Part shown: piece by piece, positions 50,193-61,451 of the stretch
Numbering within the stretch: position 1 is the first letter of the stretch
Layout of the letters: each line of letters starts with the position of its first letter
Assembly (NCBI GenBank): GCA_020086605.1
Contig: JACBWW010000002.1
Location: 31,345,287 to 31,409,286 of the forward strand
From: Lanius collurio
Lineage: Eukaryota; Chordata; Aves; Passeriformes; Laniidae
Direction: 5' to 3'
DNA length: 64,000 bases
Made by a program: the position numbers and the translations under genes
Notes under the pieces: generated by a model
Database searches by the model: none
Told to the model about the DNA's origin: nothing
The model's input: the letters and a program-made list of their open reading frames with translations, nothing else

Positions 50193-53100
50193 GGAATGAT
50201 ACCAAGTGTGAGATAACTCTCCAAAGGACTTATTTCAGAAACAAGCCAAGTTCCTGACAATCACAACAGTCACTGAGGGTGCCTGGGAGAGTTTGAGCCT
50301 AAGTGCAAATTCATTAGTCTGATTAGTGTAGAATATAGACAATACCTGTCTTTTGAGGCACCTGATCTGAATCTTTGAAAAACGGGTGGCCTGGAAAGAA
50401 TTAATGATAGGTGAAATAGTAAAAGATTTATTATGTTCCCATTAAATTTTGGGTCTTAGCATCTATTTAAAACCTGGCCCAATAGCTAATTTGCATGCAC
50501 AAATGCGTATTTTCTAGGACAAAAACAGGTGAATTTTTTTAAGGCATAATCACTTTATTAATGAAAGCACAGAACTCACAAGGTGCATAGAAATCTTAAA
50601 GTTGGAACAGACAAAGAAGACACTGATGAAACTGTACTCTCAGACACGAGAGTAGCTCTGAGGGGGAGGGATTTCTTTGTATAATTTATGGGCATCAAAG
50701 TGAGGAGAGCTTAAAAAAACAGTGAGAAATTTTGGCTCAATTCCTGCTGAAAACTTAGAAACTATACTCCCCATCTTATTATGGCAAAACAAAACCAACC
50801 TAACCATTTGACAGATGATCTCCTTGCTATAAAAAAGCTGCCAGCTTGTATCATTTTGGCTCATGTATTTGGCTTGGAGATAGGAACAGCTGGAGCAAAG
50901 CTAAAGGAAAAACCCCAAAGCTCTTTCGTCTTCTTTTTGTTCATGGACACGGAGTTTAATTAACTTCATCATCCTCTTATTAAAATCAAACTCTTCTAAT
51001 GGGACTTCTCCTCTTCCCCAGAGGATGCTGAGTTGATACCAAGGAATTTCTCTTTTGGAGGCTGACGTTATCTGGATATCTCTCAAAGCATTGAGCTTAA
51101 GATTGCCTCTGAGAAAGCTAATAGTAAGATCCCACAGAGAAAGAAGCAAAGTCTTAAAAATGATCTTGAATGAAAAAGCTATTTCTCACCTTTAGGTAAT
51201 CTTCCTCTGTTAATTATACGGAAATACCATTAACAGTGTCAACAGGCTAAGGAATATCATTTTGGGAGTACACAAGAGCTCAGGAGGCAAAAAGAAACCA
51301 GCAGTTTATCTCCACCATCCAAAGCATTATACTCTGCAGGGGGGAGAACCTCTCCTTGCAGCCTGTGCTAGTGATCAGCTCCCAGAGATCTTGAGCACAC
51401 CTGTGGGTAATGTGTGCTGCCATTCCATACTTTATTACTCTCCAAGTGAGGTCACCCAGAAGAGACCCTCAGATATCCACGTCACTGCTCCAATATCTGA
51501 ACAAAACCTGCAAAATATCAAAAGGCATTATGAGCAGCACTGAACATTTGCACAGGGAATTATATGGATGGTACAAGCTCTCAAATTCTAAATTGGCATT
51601 TAAGCTACCAGTCATCCTATAGGGTGATGAGCTCAGTGGATATGCCTATTTTGGTGTCATAGGATAACACAAAAAGGAAATAGTCACACTTGTTTTCTTA
51701 TTTATGGTTTAGAAATTATTCTATTTCTTTTTACTGCCTGAATGCAAATTTTCTATTTGTGGTCTTGTGCCTGCAAATGAACATGGTTTATTCTTCTTGC
51801 TTGCTTGCTTGCTTTTTTTTCAGACTTTGCTTTATTTGGGAAAAACAGTGTTTCAGCACTAAAATGACTCTTGCATTGGGCCATAAATTCTGTCAAGACT
51901 GCACTTTTGTTGTTTCTGTTCCTCTCTACCTGACCATTAGCTGGTCTCTAGCTGGGATTAATGACATGTCAGGGTCAAGATTAAAATAGAAATCTTCACC
52001 TTTCCTAAGTGCTGCTGCCTCCATGGATACCTCATATCTGACTGTGTGCACATGATGCTAATCTGATAAACCACGACCTTTAAAAATTAGCTTTTCAATG
52101 ATTCCAAAATAGATAAAAATTTAAATGAGAAAAGACTGTTCTGACTTTAAAGTCATTGATGTAAAAGGGAATTAACCCTGGGAAGACTGACTGTAGAAAA
52201 AATGGAGTTGGGCAGAAAATCTCTGACATACTCTCAAGCTCAAATCTTTTCAGGTATCTGCAAGGGAGTACCTCATGTATTTTTTCCAAATATATCAGCA
52301 GAAGTATTAGACATATTTTTAGAGAACTGGCCTATGCCTGTAAAATCAGATGCCTTCATTATCTGGTCCAAGTTTTTAAACATTGTCAAGTCTCAGGACA
52401 TTTGTGAGTATTTAGCACTTTGTGAGAAAATCACACCATTTAGGTTTGCATTCAGTCTTCCCACACATATCTGTACCTGCTGTATTTTGATGCACTCTGC
52501 ATCATGCAACTGTTAAAAATCAGTGTGTCAGTTTCAGTCACACTGTGAACCCTGGTGAGCATGGGAGGTACTGTGAAGCTCATCTCTTGATTATAAATAC
52601 CTCACACTTAAGACTGTTCCCATATGTTTTGGTGATGTCTGACCCACTTGCTTCCAGAAATGTCTCAACTGGCTGACATGTCTGTTTATTTTCATATTTT
52701 CTAGTCACATTCTTGAGCTATTTTCTTTTTTAAGTAAGTGTGCCCTGATGTTCCTTCACTTATTTTTGACTGAGCAAACCTGCTATGCTGTTTCTGTACC
52801 AACTGAACCATTATAGCTCAATATGAAATTGAAGTAAATCCCCTTCTTTTTAAGAATATCTATTTTGGCACAGCCTTTGACACAGTAATCAAGATTTCAG
52901 TTTTGTAGGAATTATAGGAGAATGAACAATATAACTCCTACTTAAGGTAGGAAAAATTTTGGAGGTTGAACATTTTGCCAGATAGGACCCCATTTCAATT
53001 TTTTTGGTATGTCTAAACTAGGGTTATACCTGTTGGTTCATTGCATGTACTTTATCTTTACTAAAATCATGCGCATTTGACAAATCTCTAAAAAATAAAC

Positions 53101-54083
53101 ACTGTCATCCAAAAACTGTAGAAATATTTCTGTTATAGAATTAATATTATTAGAAGTTTATATCCATGTTTTGAAAGCAACTCAACTGAAAGTTTAAAAA
53201 TACATAGAAAGAAACATTTTCTTTATAGCAGGTAAGAGAGTTTTAGCATATGCCAGTGGAAACATCATAGCTGTACATGAACTACATTCTGTAGTGGTTC
53301 TCCATAAAGATCACATACCATCCAGTATACACCATTGTAAAATCCTTACTTGGTCTGGAGCAGACAAGTCAGTTGTTTCCCTAACTTGGAATATAAAAAT
53401 TTTACACATTAATTTTTGTCTTCCATCGCTTCCCATCCTATCTCTACTCCTTTTGTGTTAGGGATGCCATCAAAGCGATTCAGGTGCTGTTTTGAAATAA
53501 AGACAGCTTGTAAATATGTTTAGAATCAAAATAGACAAAGCACACACAAGCTTGTTATAGAACCTGACTACAAGAGTCTTGAAATGAAAGTAGTACATGG
53601 TCTTCACTAAAGTATAATTTGTATTTTAAAGGATATCTCAATTCTGCTATGATATTTTCCTGTTCTGCATATATTACGAATTTTGAAGTAAAGAATTCTC
53701 AAGCAGATTAATACTGAAATGTCAGAAGGTCTGTATTAATACCAGATGTTTGACCACTAAATCTTAATAATTCATTTTTCTGAGGTAACGTCTATTCAAA
53801 ATATGTTCACTTTTCTCTAAAAATAAAAAGAGACAGCAGAGAACCAAGTGAGAAAATCAATATGAAATAACTAATATTTTCATCAAATCACTGCAAAATT
53901 CTTTTAGAGGAAGAATGAAGTGAAAATCAAAACATTCTAGAACAGAGGAGACAGTATTTTACTAGTGAAATACTACTAAACATTTTCAGATTAGCACTTA
54001 TATGCAGTCTCACTTCAGTTACAAGAGCAGCAGAAGTGATTTAGCTCAGTTTTGTTCCTCCGTAGCACGTGTCTTATACTTTT
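50193..54083. other. Unique noncoding DNA, nothing recognised
   Basis: No supported gene or transposon. (TTGC)4 lies at 51797-51812, followed by a T run. Open frames near 51262-51543 and 52202-52516 (about 93-104 codons) lack recognisable domains. Confidence 0.55.
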
Positions 54084-54122
54084 AAAAAACCCAACCAACA
54101 ACCCAAACAAAAAAACCCCTCG
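54084..54122. repeat. A/C-rich low-complexity stretch
   Basis: AAAC/CCAA words with almost no G or T, similar in style to 24707-24810. Confidence 0.75.
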
Positions 54123-57100
54123 AAACTAGGTTTTCTTTTGTTTAAGAGATCAATTGTCCTGGAAGTGATTTCATCAATTTTCATTTCCAGGCTGTGTCAG
54201 TAACTTTCTTAAGACCTAAAATAATACTTGACTTTTGGAAATAGAATGGACTGAGTTTGTTAATATTTGTAAAGCAGATTGAGACTTCAAACCAAAATCA
54301 CTTTCTAAGCACCAAGTTCTTTATTTGACCTGAGTCAAAGTTAGAGCTGAGGTTAGATCAAGTGGAAAGTGAATAAGCAATGCTGAGAATACAATTTTCA
54401 GAGAAAATGTAGGGTTTATTTTTAGGATAAGTAAGTGGAGAAGATTGAAATAAACTGCAGGATTAAGTAGTTGCTGAAGGAATTATCTTTGTGCTATGAA
54501 TGCTTTTGATCTCTTCTCATTTTAGCACAGTCAAAAAAAGTTGCAAGTTTTTTAACCATCTACTCTAATAATCCTTTACCTTCTGAACCTTTACCTTTGA
54601 AAAAGGCAAAACACATCACAGGCTGGAAGCTTTTGCAGAAACACCCAATGAAACTGAGAAAGTTGTTTGGGATACAGCCATGATTGACTGCGGTTGGAGA
54701 CTTATCCAGAGGCTTCCTTTTGTCACTTTACTCCTTGATATCCAAGTATCAGTGCCACACATAATGACTGCTGAAAATTACCAGACTCAGTCTGAACACA
54801 GCCTGAGATAGGCTAATCCTAATTTATGGCACAACTGGGTGGTGGAGATTATGCTGATTCTGTTACATTTTGCATTTCCCCTACTCCTGAGCTGATCCAG
54901 GAAGGGAAATTGACGTTCAAAGAAACAGATTTCTGATTTTGGTATCAGATTGAGCAGATCCCAGAAGATCACAGAAGATCACAGAATCTTCATTTCTGAC
55001 CCCTTCCCAATTTTGTTAATCACCTCAACTCAGATGGTTATTCATGTTCTCTACCAGAATTTATCAATATTGGGCATCTTCCATCAGCTCTTTTCTGTTG
55101 TACCTAATGCCTTTATGAAGTGGTGGAATTAGAATATTGACAAGTATGGATACGAAACTCAGTCTATATCTATATTACAAGTGAAGGTGTGGTTATACAG
55201 TGGGTGGGAGCTTCCAGTTCATTTTACCCTGACTTTGAAAATCTATATGTCATTTAACCATCAGTCTATTTAATAATTTCATTTACAGATGCATCATTTA
55301 ACAACTGTTTGTTTTTATTTCTTTAACAATAAAGTTATAGTACCTTTGTAGGCTGACTCCTTAATGAACAAAGTAAATGCTCTAGAGCTTTAAAAGTCAT
55401 GGGGCCAACAGTTTTCTTTTTTTTTTTTTTAATGATTGTGGATGTATGAGTGTATTATGGAAACCAATTCATTCTCTGGATTTGTCATAAAGTGAGCTGA
55501 TTTGATTTGTTTTTATTGCTACCTGCTACAGGCAAAAAATAAAACTAAAAATAAATTAACATATTGTTCCTGGGATTGGAGAATGTACTTAAATAAGAGG
55601 CAGACCATTTGATCAGGGCTGGCATAATTCCAAGCAGGTGTTATCTCAAAAATTGGAAGTTTTCATGTTTGCTGGTTGCTAGTCTTTTCAAAACAAAACA
55701 AAAAACAAAATAGAAAAACTCCTTTCATTACCTCAATGCAAATTTGTGTGTGTGTGTTTGTTTGTGGTTTTGTGTTTTTTGCTTGCAGTCTAGGGCTGCC
55801 AAAGTACAGTTGCCTGTAGTGTCAGTTGAATTTAAGTTATAAGTCTAAAACTATCAAGATCTCTTGGAGAGATATTTCTAGAAGACCCACACAACAACCA
55901 ATAGTGATTTTTGCCCCATGTTGTAAGACTCAATGGTACTGGACTCTGGTGAATATTGTGGTACCTTCTCCTTGCACAGATGAATCCTGTGATTTTTTAG
56001 CAGCTCTAAAGCCTCGGGACCTGAAATTGTGAAAGGGACAAAGGGGTGTGAAAAATGAAAATTACTTTCTTGGCTGAATTTTAAAAACATTCTTAAAGTT
56101 GTGTTTAACACAAGATACCTTGTCAGAGATCTAAAACCAGTGAAACAAATGTTAACAAGTATGATTATTAGAGAACCACTGTGAGTATCAACCTGAAATC
56201 TTTGAAGCATGAAGAGGGCTGAAAGCTGCCTTTTTTAGGGGGGCATTGTGGCTTTTACTGACACTGTTGAAAGGTTTATCTTAATCCATTTAATCATCCA
56301 TTATTCCTAAAACTCTTATTATGACAGTAGTTTCTCAAGTGTGGACAAGGCATGCAGGAACAGATGGTGTGCATCTCAAAATGCTTATAACCTAAGTGTG
56401 AATGTGCTGCTGTGAATCATCTCGATAATAAGCCACTGTCTTTTTAGAGCTGTGACTATCACCTGTTGTTGAGTGTGCTGCTGATTTCTGCCTGGGTTAC
56501 TTAATTTATTATCACAATAACAATGGGAAGACTAACACTAGAGCAAAATTCACAGTTTTCCAGAGGCTTAGAAGCTGGAATCAAGCTTTCCCCTACTACC
56601 ACTCCAGAACACAAGCAAAATTTTGTCAGTAGTATTTGATGTATTGGGATAGTGGAGGCTTCACAAATTTCAGAGCAAACCCATCAAATCCACAGCCAAG
56701 CTTCAACAACATGAACTACAAATGAATACAACTCATGCCAGAATTTCAGAACCTGTCTATGATTGGGTCTTTTGGAAGTTGATTAATTGTTCCATGAAGT
56801 CCAACCCCTTCTGCTCCTTCCACTTCCTTTACACCTGATATACTCTTTTTTTTGTTTGTTTGTTTGTTTGAAATCCAAAGCATCATCAAAATATTGAATA
56901 TTTTTGAATACAGTCTTCTCTGCATTTGTCTCACCTCTGAATAATTTATTAGACTCTGCTAAAAAGACAGACACAGTACCATCCTACATGCATTAGTGAC
57001 ACACAAATAGTAAAAAGATAATGAATCTAGAGACTGAGATTGATGATATCCTTTCTCATCTGTTTCAACCTTCCCAAATGTTTTTTTCTTTCCTTATACT

Positions 57101-60100
57101 TGACAAATAAGAAGTATTTGCAAGTCTGTGTGTATTCCAGTTTAGATTCCAGTTATTCTTTGTTTTTGTCTCTTTTCAGCCAACAGAACAGAACCATTTT
57201 ATGGTTTCTTATGCTGGAAACAAATATTTTGAGACTAATTTTGAAAATCCATTTTAATTGTGTTTACCAAAATATGCACAAAGTGCACAAAGGATCTTCT
57301 CAGGCACATGAGCTGTACTCTGAAGATGTGCTCAGACCCAGAAGAGAGCTCTAAAAAGCAGCACTGTGAAGAATGCAAGCGTGTGGGTAAAAATATTAGA
57401 TAAGTGCCCTAATAAAGCAGTTTTAGCGTCTCAGAGGTTGCCTTATTTGCCAGCTGAAGGACTGAAATCAATGAGCTTTGACAACAGAGTTAAGACTCTA
57501 CACCAATACTGATCAAAACATGTAAAAGGATAAAGGTTCTTTTGAAGCTATGGTTTAATTGATTTTAATCTGCAAGAGAACAGAATGAACAGCTGATGGC
57601 TTGCATAGGAGACTTCTCTGAACTATGGTGAGTTCTTTACTGCAGCATATGGCTTATGTAGCAATTTTTGTTTGCTTAGTTATACTTACTGAATGCACAT
57701 CCATATTATTCTACTCAATGCTGGTGTTAATCCTATATGTTTAATAAGAGGTCAGGACATAAATAACATCCAGTATTTTTTGTGGCAGTTAAACATTAAA
57801 AAAAAAAAGATAGCCTGCTTTGTTCAAGCCTTTGATCTATTCCCTACTTCCATATATCTTTTGATTTTTTCAGAAAAGATCTAATACACTTATCTTTGAT
57901 AAAATATGAGGCTCCAAGAGAAAGGAAATAGACAAATGACTTATTATACAAACTCACTGAAAAACATTCAGTCTGCATCTACTTTACATTGAAATGCAAA
58001 TAGAACTCAAGATAACACTATTCCAACCGATAAAATCTTTGCACCACAAAAGTACAGTTTGAGTCTTGAGTTAACTTGGAGTTTTCACCACCCAGCTCAT
58101 TTTCTTGCTGTCCACACTGATCTTTGGTCACCACAGTGGCCTTTCACCATTTTCACTTTCCTAAGATCTGAAGCAGTGCTTCTGAAAGCTCCCTGAAATA
58201 ACTGGGTCTGATGCCCCCAATAACTTGACTGAGTAACTGTTATCTAAGTTTCAGAACTTTGTAAGTTTGATGCTTCTGCAGGAAAATTGTTCTTTACAGA
58301 AATGAAAGACAGGTATAAGGGCTGGCTTTAATCTCATTGACTGAATTCATAGTGAGTGCATTAAGATCAAGATAAATCAGACATGGCCCTCCCCTTGTAA
58401 TATCCAAGACAATTGTCGCATTAAGGGTGAGCACAAATCACAAATCCTGATTTTTTTGGCACAAAGTATCTAAGAATCAATCAAATAACAAAGTATCTGG
58501 AGACTGAGAAGAGCTGCAGCCATGACTTCAAGACTCCTGCTTAGAGTGGGATTTAACTTGATAAAATATTTGATACATCAACTTTGGACGCGAATGATTT
58601 TTCTTCTTCCTGAGTGGAAGAAAATGTTCCTTTGGCTATTGGAACAGAATTTGGTTGGTCTTTTCCATTCACAATATTCCAGAGGACTGTCAATGCAAAA
58701 ATTCAGCAGGCACCATCAAAATGGTCTGAACTTTGGGAAGGTAGTTCCTTGGGCTTTGATAAGACCAATTTTCTACTATCAAACAGCTCTACTAGGTTTG
58801 GGGTTTTTTTCTAACTGGAAAGAAGACTCCCCCATCACTCAGCCTCAAACCTTCTCTTTTTACCAGATTCAAATATAAGCTTTTCTGAGCTCAGGGTAAA
58901 TTTATTCAAGAGGTGTTAGGGTCCCATACATTCCTTTCCATAATACCTTCCCCCAGAACTTTTGAGAACTCAGATTTGGCCTATTTTTGGTATGGTCTTT
59001 TCGTTGGTGCTGTGTCAAGGGCACTAATTTGCTGCATCACCTTTGTGCTAGCCAAGCTATGATGTGCTTAAATCTGACAACATGTTAGCAAACTAATGCC
59101 ATTACCTCCCCAATAGTTTCCAGAATTACAACAGCAGCTACACACTGGATGAATAAATATACTTTGTCACCTCTTTAGCAGCTAGATGTGAATTACAGAC
59201 TTGTAGTGTTTGGGCTGCAACTTGGCTTTTGAAATAGCACTCACATTCAAATGAGGGTTTTATGAAATCCCTGACTTCAGTGATGGTGAGTTTTTTTTAT
59301 ATTGCACCTAATAGATAGAGTGAATTATCTCCAATCTGCTATTGATTTCCAATGTGAAGCATCCAGCCAAATCAGACGAGAGCAATTTGCCAGCAGCTGT
59401 CGAGCACTAAATATGAGTCCCAAAATGCCATGTTTCTTTGCATGCTTCTCTGGAAGAAGCTGTCAATATTTTCATCAGGAGGCTGGTTCTAAATTCACTT
59501 CAGTGGCCAAGGTTTCCTTGGGGCATTTGGCACCTGTGAATTAACAATTAAGTTGCCCCTCAAGAACACACACCCAGAGATTTCCGGCTATTCTTTTCTA
59601 GCTTGTAGGTGAGAAATTTCCTTGGCTTGTTAGCCAGTGTTCAAACAGCTGAGGGAGAATACTCTGGGTAGAAATGAAGCAATGGAGGAAAACTCAGTGC
59701 CATATGAGAATCAAGACATTTATTTTTCCTGTCGTGAACCAGTGATTTAAACAGAACTCTAGGCACACATATTGAGTTATGGTGCTAGAGGTGTGACAGC
59801 AGCTTTGTAATTGTTTATCAATCATTTTAAAAATACAGCTCAGTGTCTGATGAAGGTTTTTGTAAGGTTTGTTCTTAATTTATTGCAGTTCTCATCTTAG
59901 ATTGAGAGAATGCTGTAATACATGGACACATTTTCCCTTGCCTACCACCTTTTTTCAATCTGAATTTTGTCTTACAAGGTTAAGTAATCTGAGCATACTG
60001 CCTCCATAAACACCCTCTCTTGTATACATGCTTTATCACCACCTATCTTGCTGTTCTTCACTTATGAGTTTATACCTAAAAAAAATGAGTATTTTCCACC

Positions 60101-60646
60101 AAGCTGTCTACTACAGGAGAGTATGTTTTCTTTGGGGAACTCTGAGACAGCAAGGGGAAGTGACCATAGGAAAGAGCACATCACTGAGGAAGCATCAATG
60201 AATTTTAGCCCTTCTCTTAACCCAGAAAAGGGCTATAGAAAACAGGAATTTAAATATATTTTTAAAAATTATCCTTTTTCTTAAGTCTCTCCCTACTCAC
60301 AGCCTATCCCAGCCTTTTCTCTTTCTCAGAAAACTCTTGCAGCTCAAACACGAGAGCAGGTGCCTCTCAAAGGAGCTCTTAAAAGGACATCTGGGCCAAA
60401 TTAACCTGACTAGGAGGAAAGCAACAGCACAATAAGCAGGCTATCTGTTTCCAACGTTGTGTTCCTTGTCAACTACTGGCATTAAAAGTTGCTAATTGTG
60501 TAGTGGAGGAAAGAGGGATAATGTTTGTTACCCCAGAAAAACCAAGCTTCTCAAGATATTTCAATATCAGTAAGATTTTCAGAAATGTATCTTTATTTTC
60601 CATTGAAAATAGAAGTGATGCACAGAGGTGTAAATATTGCAACTAT
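54123..60646. other. Unique noncoding DNA up to the assembly gap
   Basis: No gene recognised. Simple repeats: T run near 55419-55431, TG/TTTG run at about 55746-55768 and (TTTG)n at 56848-56870. A 118-codon open frame at 58522-58878 starts in a fair Kozak context (GCAGCCATGA), but it is overlapped by another 66-codon frame and has no family likeness. The part 59300-59680 resembles a conserved noncoding element (E-box, TTTGCATG octamer-like word, CpGs). Confidence 0.5.
56848..56870. repeat. (TTTG)n simple repeat
   Basis: Short TTTG array preceded by a T run. It encodes a meaningless K/N/Q-rich stretch on the - strand. Confidence 0.9.
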
Positions 60647-61451
60647 NNNNNNNNNNNNNNNNNNNNNNNNNNNNNNNNNNNNNNNNNNNNNNNNNNNNNN
60701 NNNNNNNNNNNNNNNNNNNNNNNNNNNNNNNNNNNNNNNNNNNNNNNNNNNNNNNNNNNNNNNNNNNNNNNNNNNNNNNNNNNNNNNNNNNNNNNNNNNN
60801 NNNNNNNNNNNNNNNNNNNNNNNNNNNNNNNNNNNNNNNNNNNNNNNNNNNNNNNNNNNNNNNNNNNNNNNNNNNNNNNNNNNNNNNNNNNNNNNNNNNN
60901 NNNNNNNNNNNNNNNNNNNNNNNNNNNNNNNNNNNNNNNNNNNNNNNNNNNNNNNNNNNNNNNNNNNNNNNNNNNNNNNNNNNNNNNNNNNNNNNNNNNN
61001 NNNNNNNNNNNNNNNNNNNNNNNNNNNNNNNNNNNNNNNNNNNNNNNNNNNNNNNNNNNNNNNNNNNNNNNNNNNNNNNNNNNNNNNNNNNNNNNNNNNN
61101 NNNNNNNNNNNNNNNNNNNNNNNNNNNNNNNNNNNNNNNNNNNNNNNNNNNNNNNNNNNNNNNNNNNNNNNNNNNNNNNNNNNNNNNNNNNNNNNNNNNN
61201 NNNNNNNNNNNNNNNNNNNNNNNNNNNNNNNNNNNNNNNNNNNNNNNNNNNNNNNNNNNNNNNNNNNNNNNNNNNNNNNNNNNNNNNNNNNNNNNNNNNN
61301 NNNNNNNNNNNNNNNNNNNNNNNNNNNNNNNNNNNNNNNNNNNNNNNNNNNNNNNNNNNNNNNNNNNNNNNNNNNNNNNNNNNNNNNNNNNNNNNNNNNN
61401 NNNNNNNNNNNNNNNNNNNNNNNNNNNNNNNNNNNNNNNNNNNNNNNNNNN
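60647..61451. other. Assembly gap (805 N)
   Basis: All bases are N, so the true content and length are unknown. Three long open frames that run through it (about 291-336 codons) are artefacts of reading N as open. Confidence 1.
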
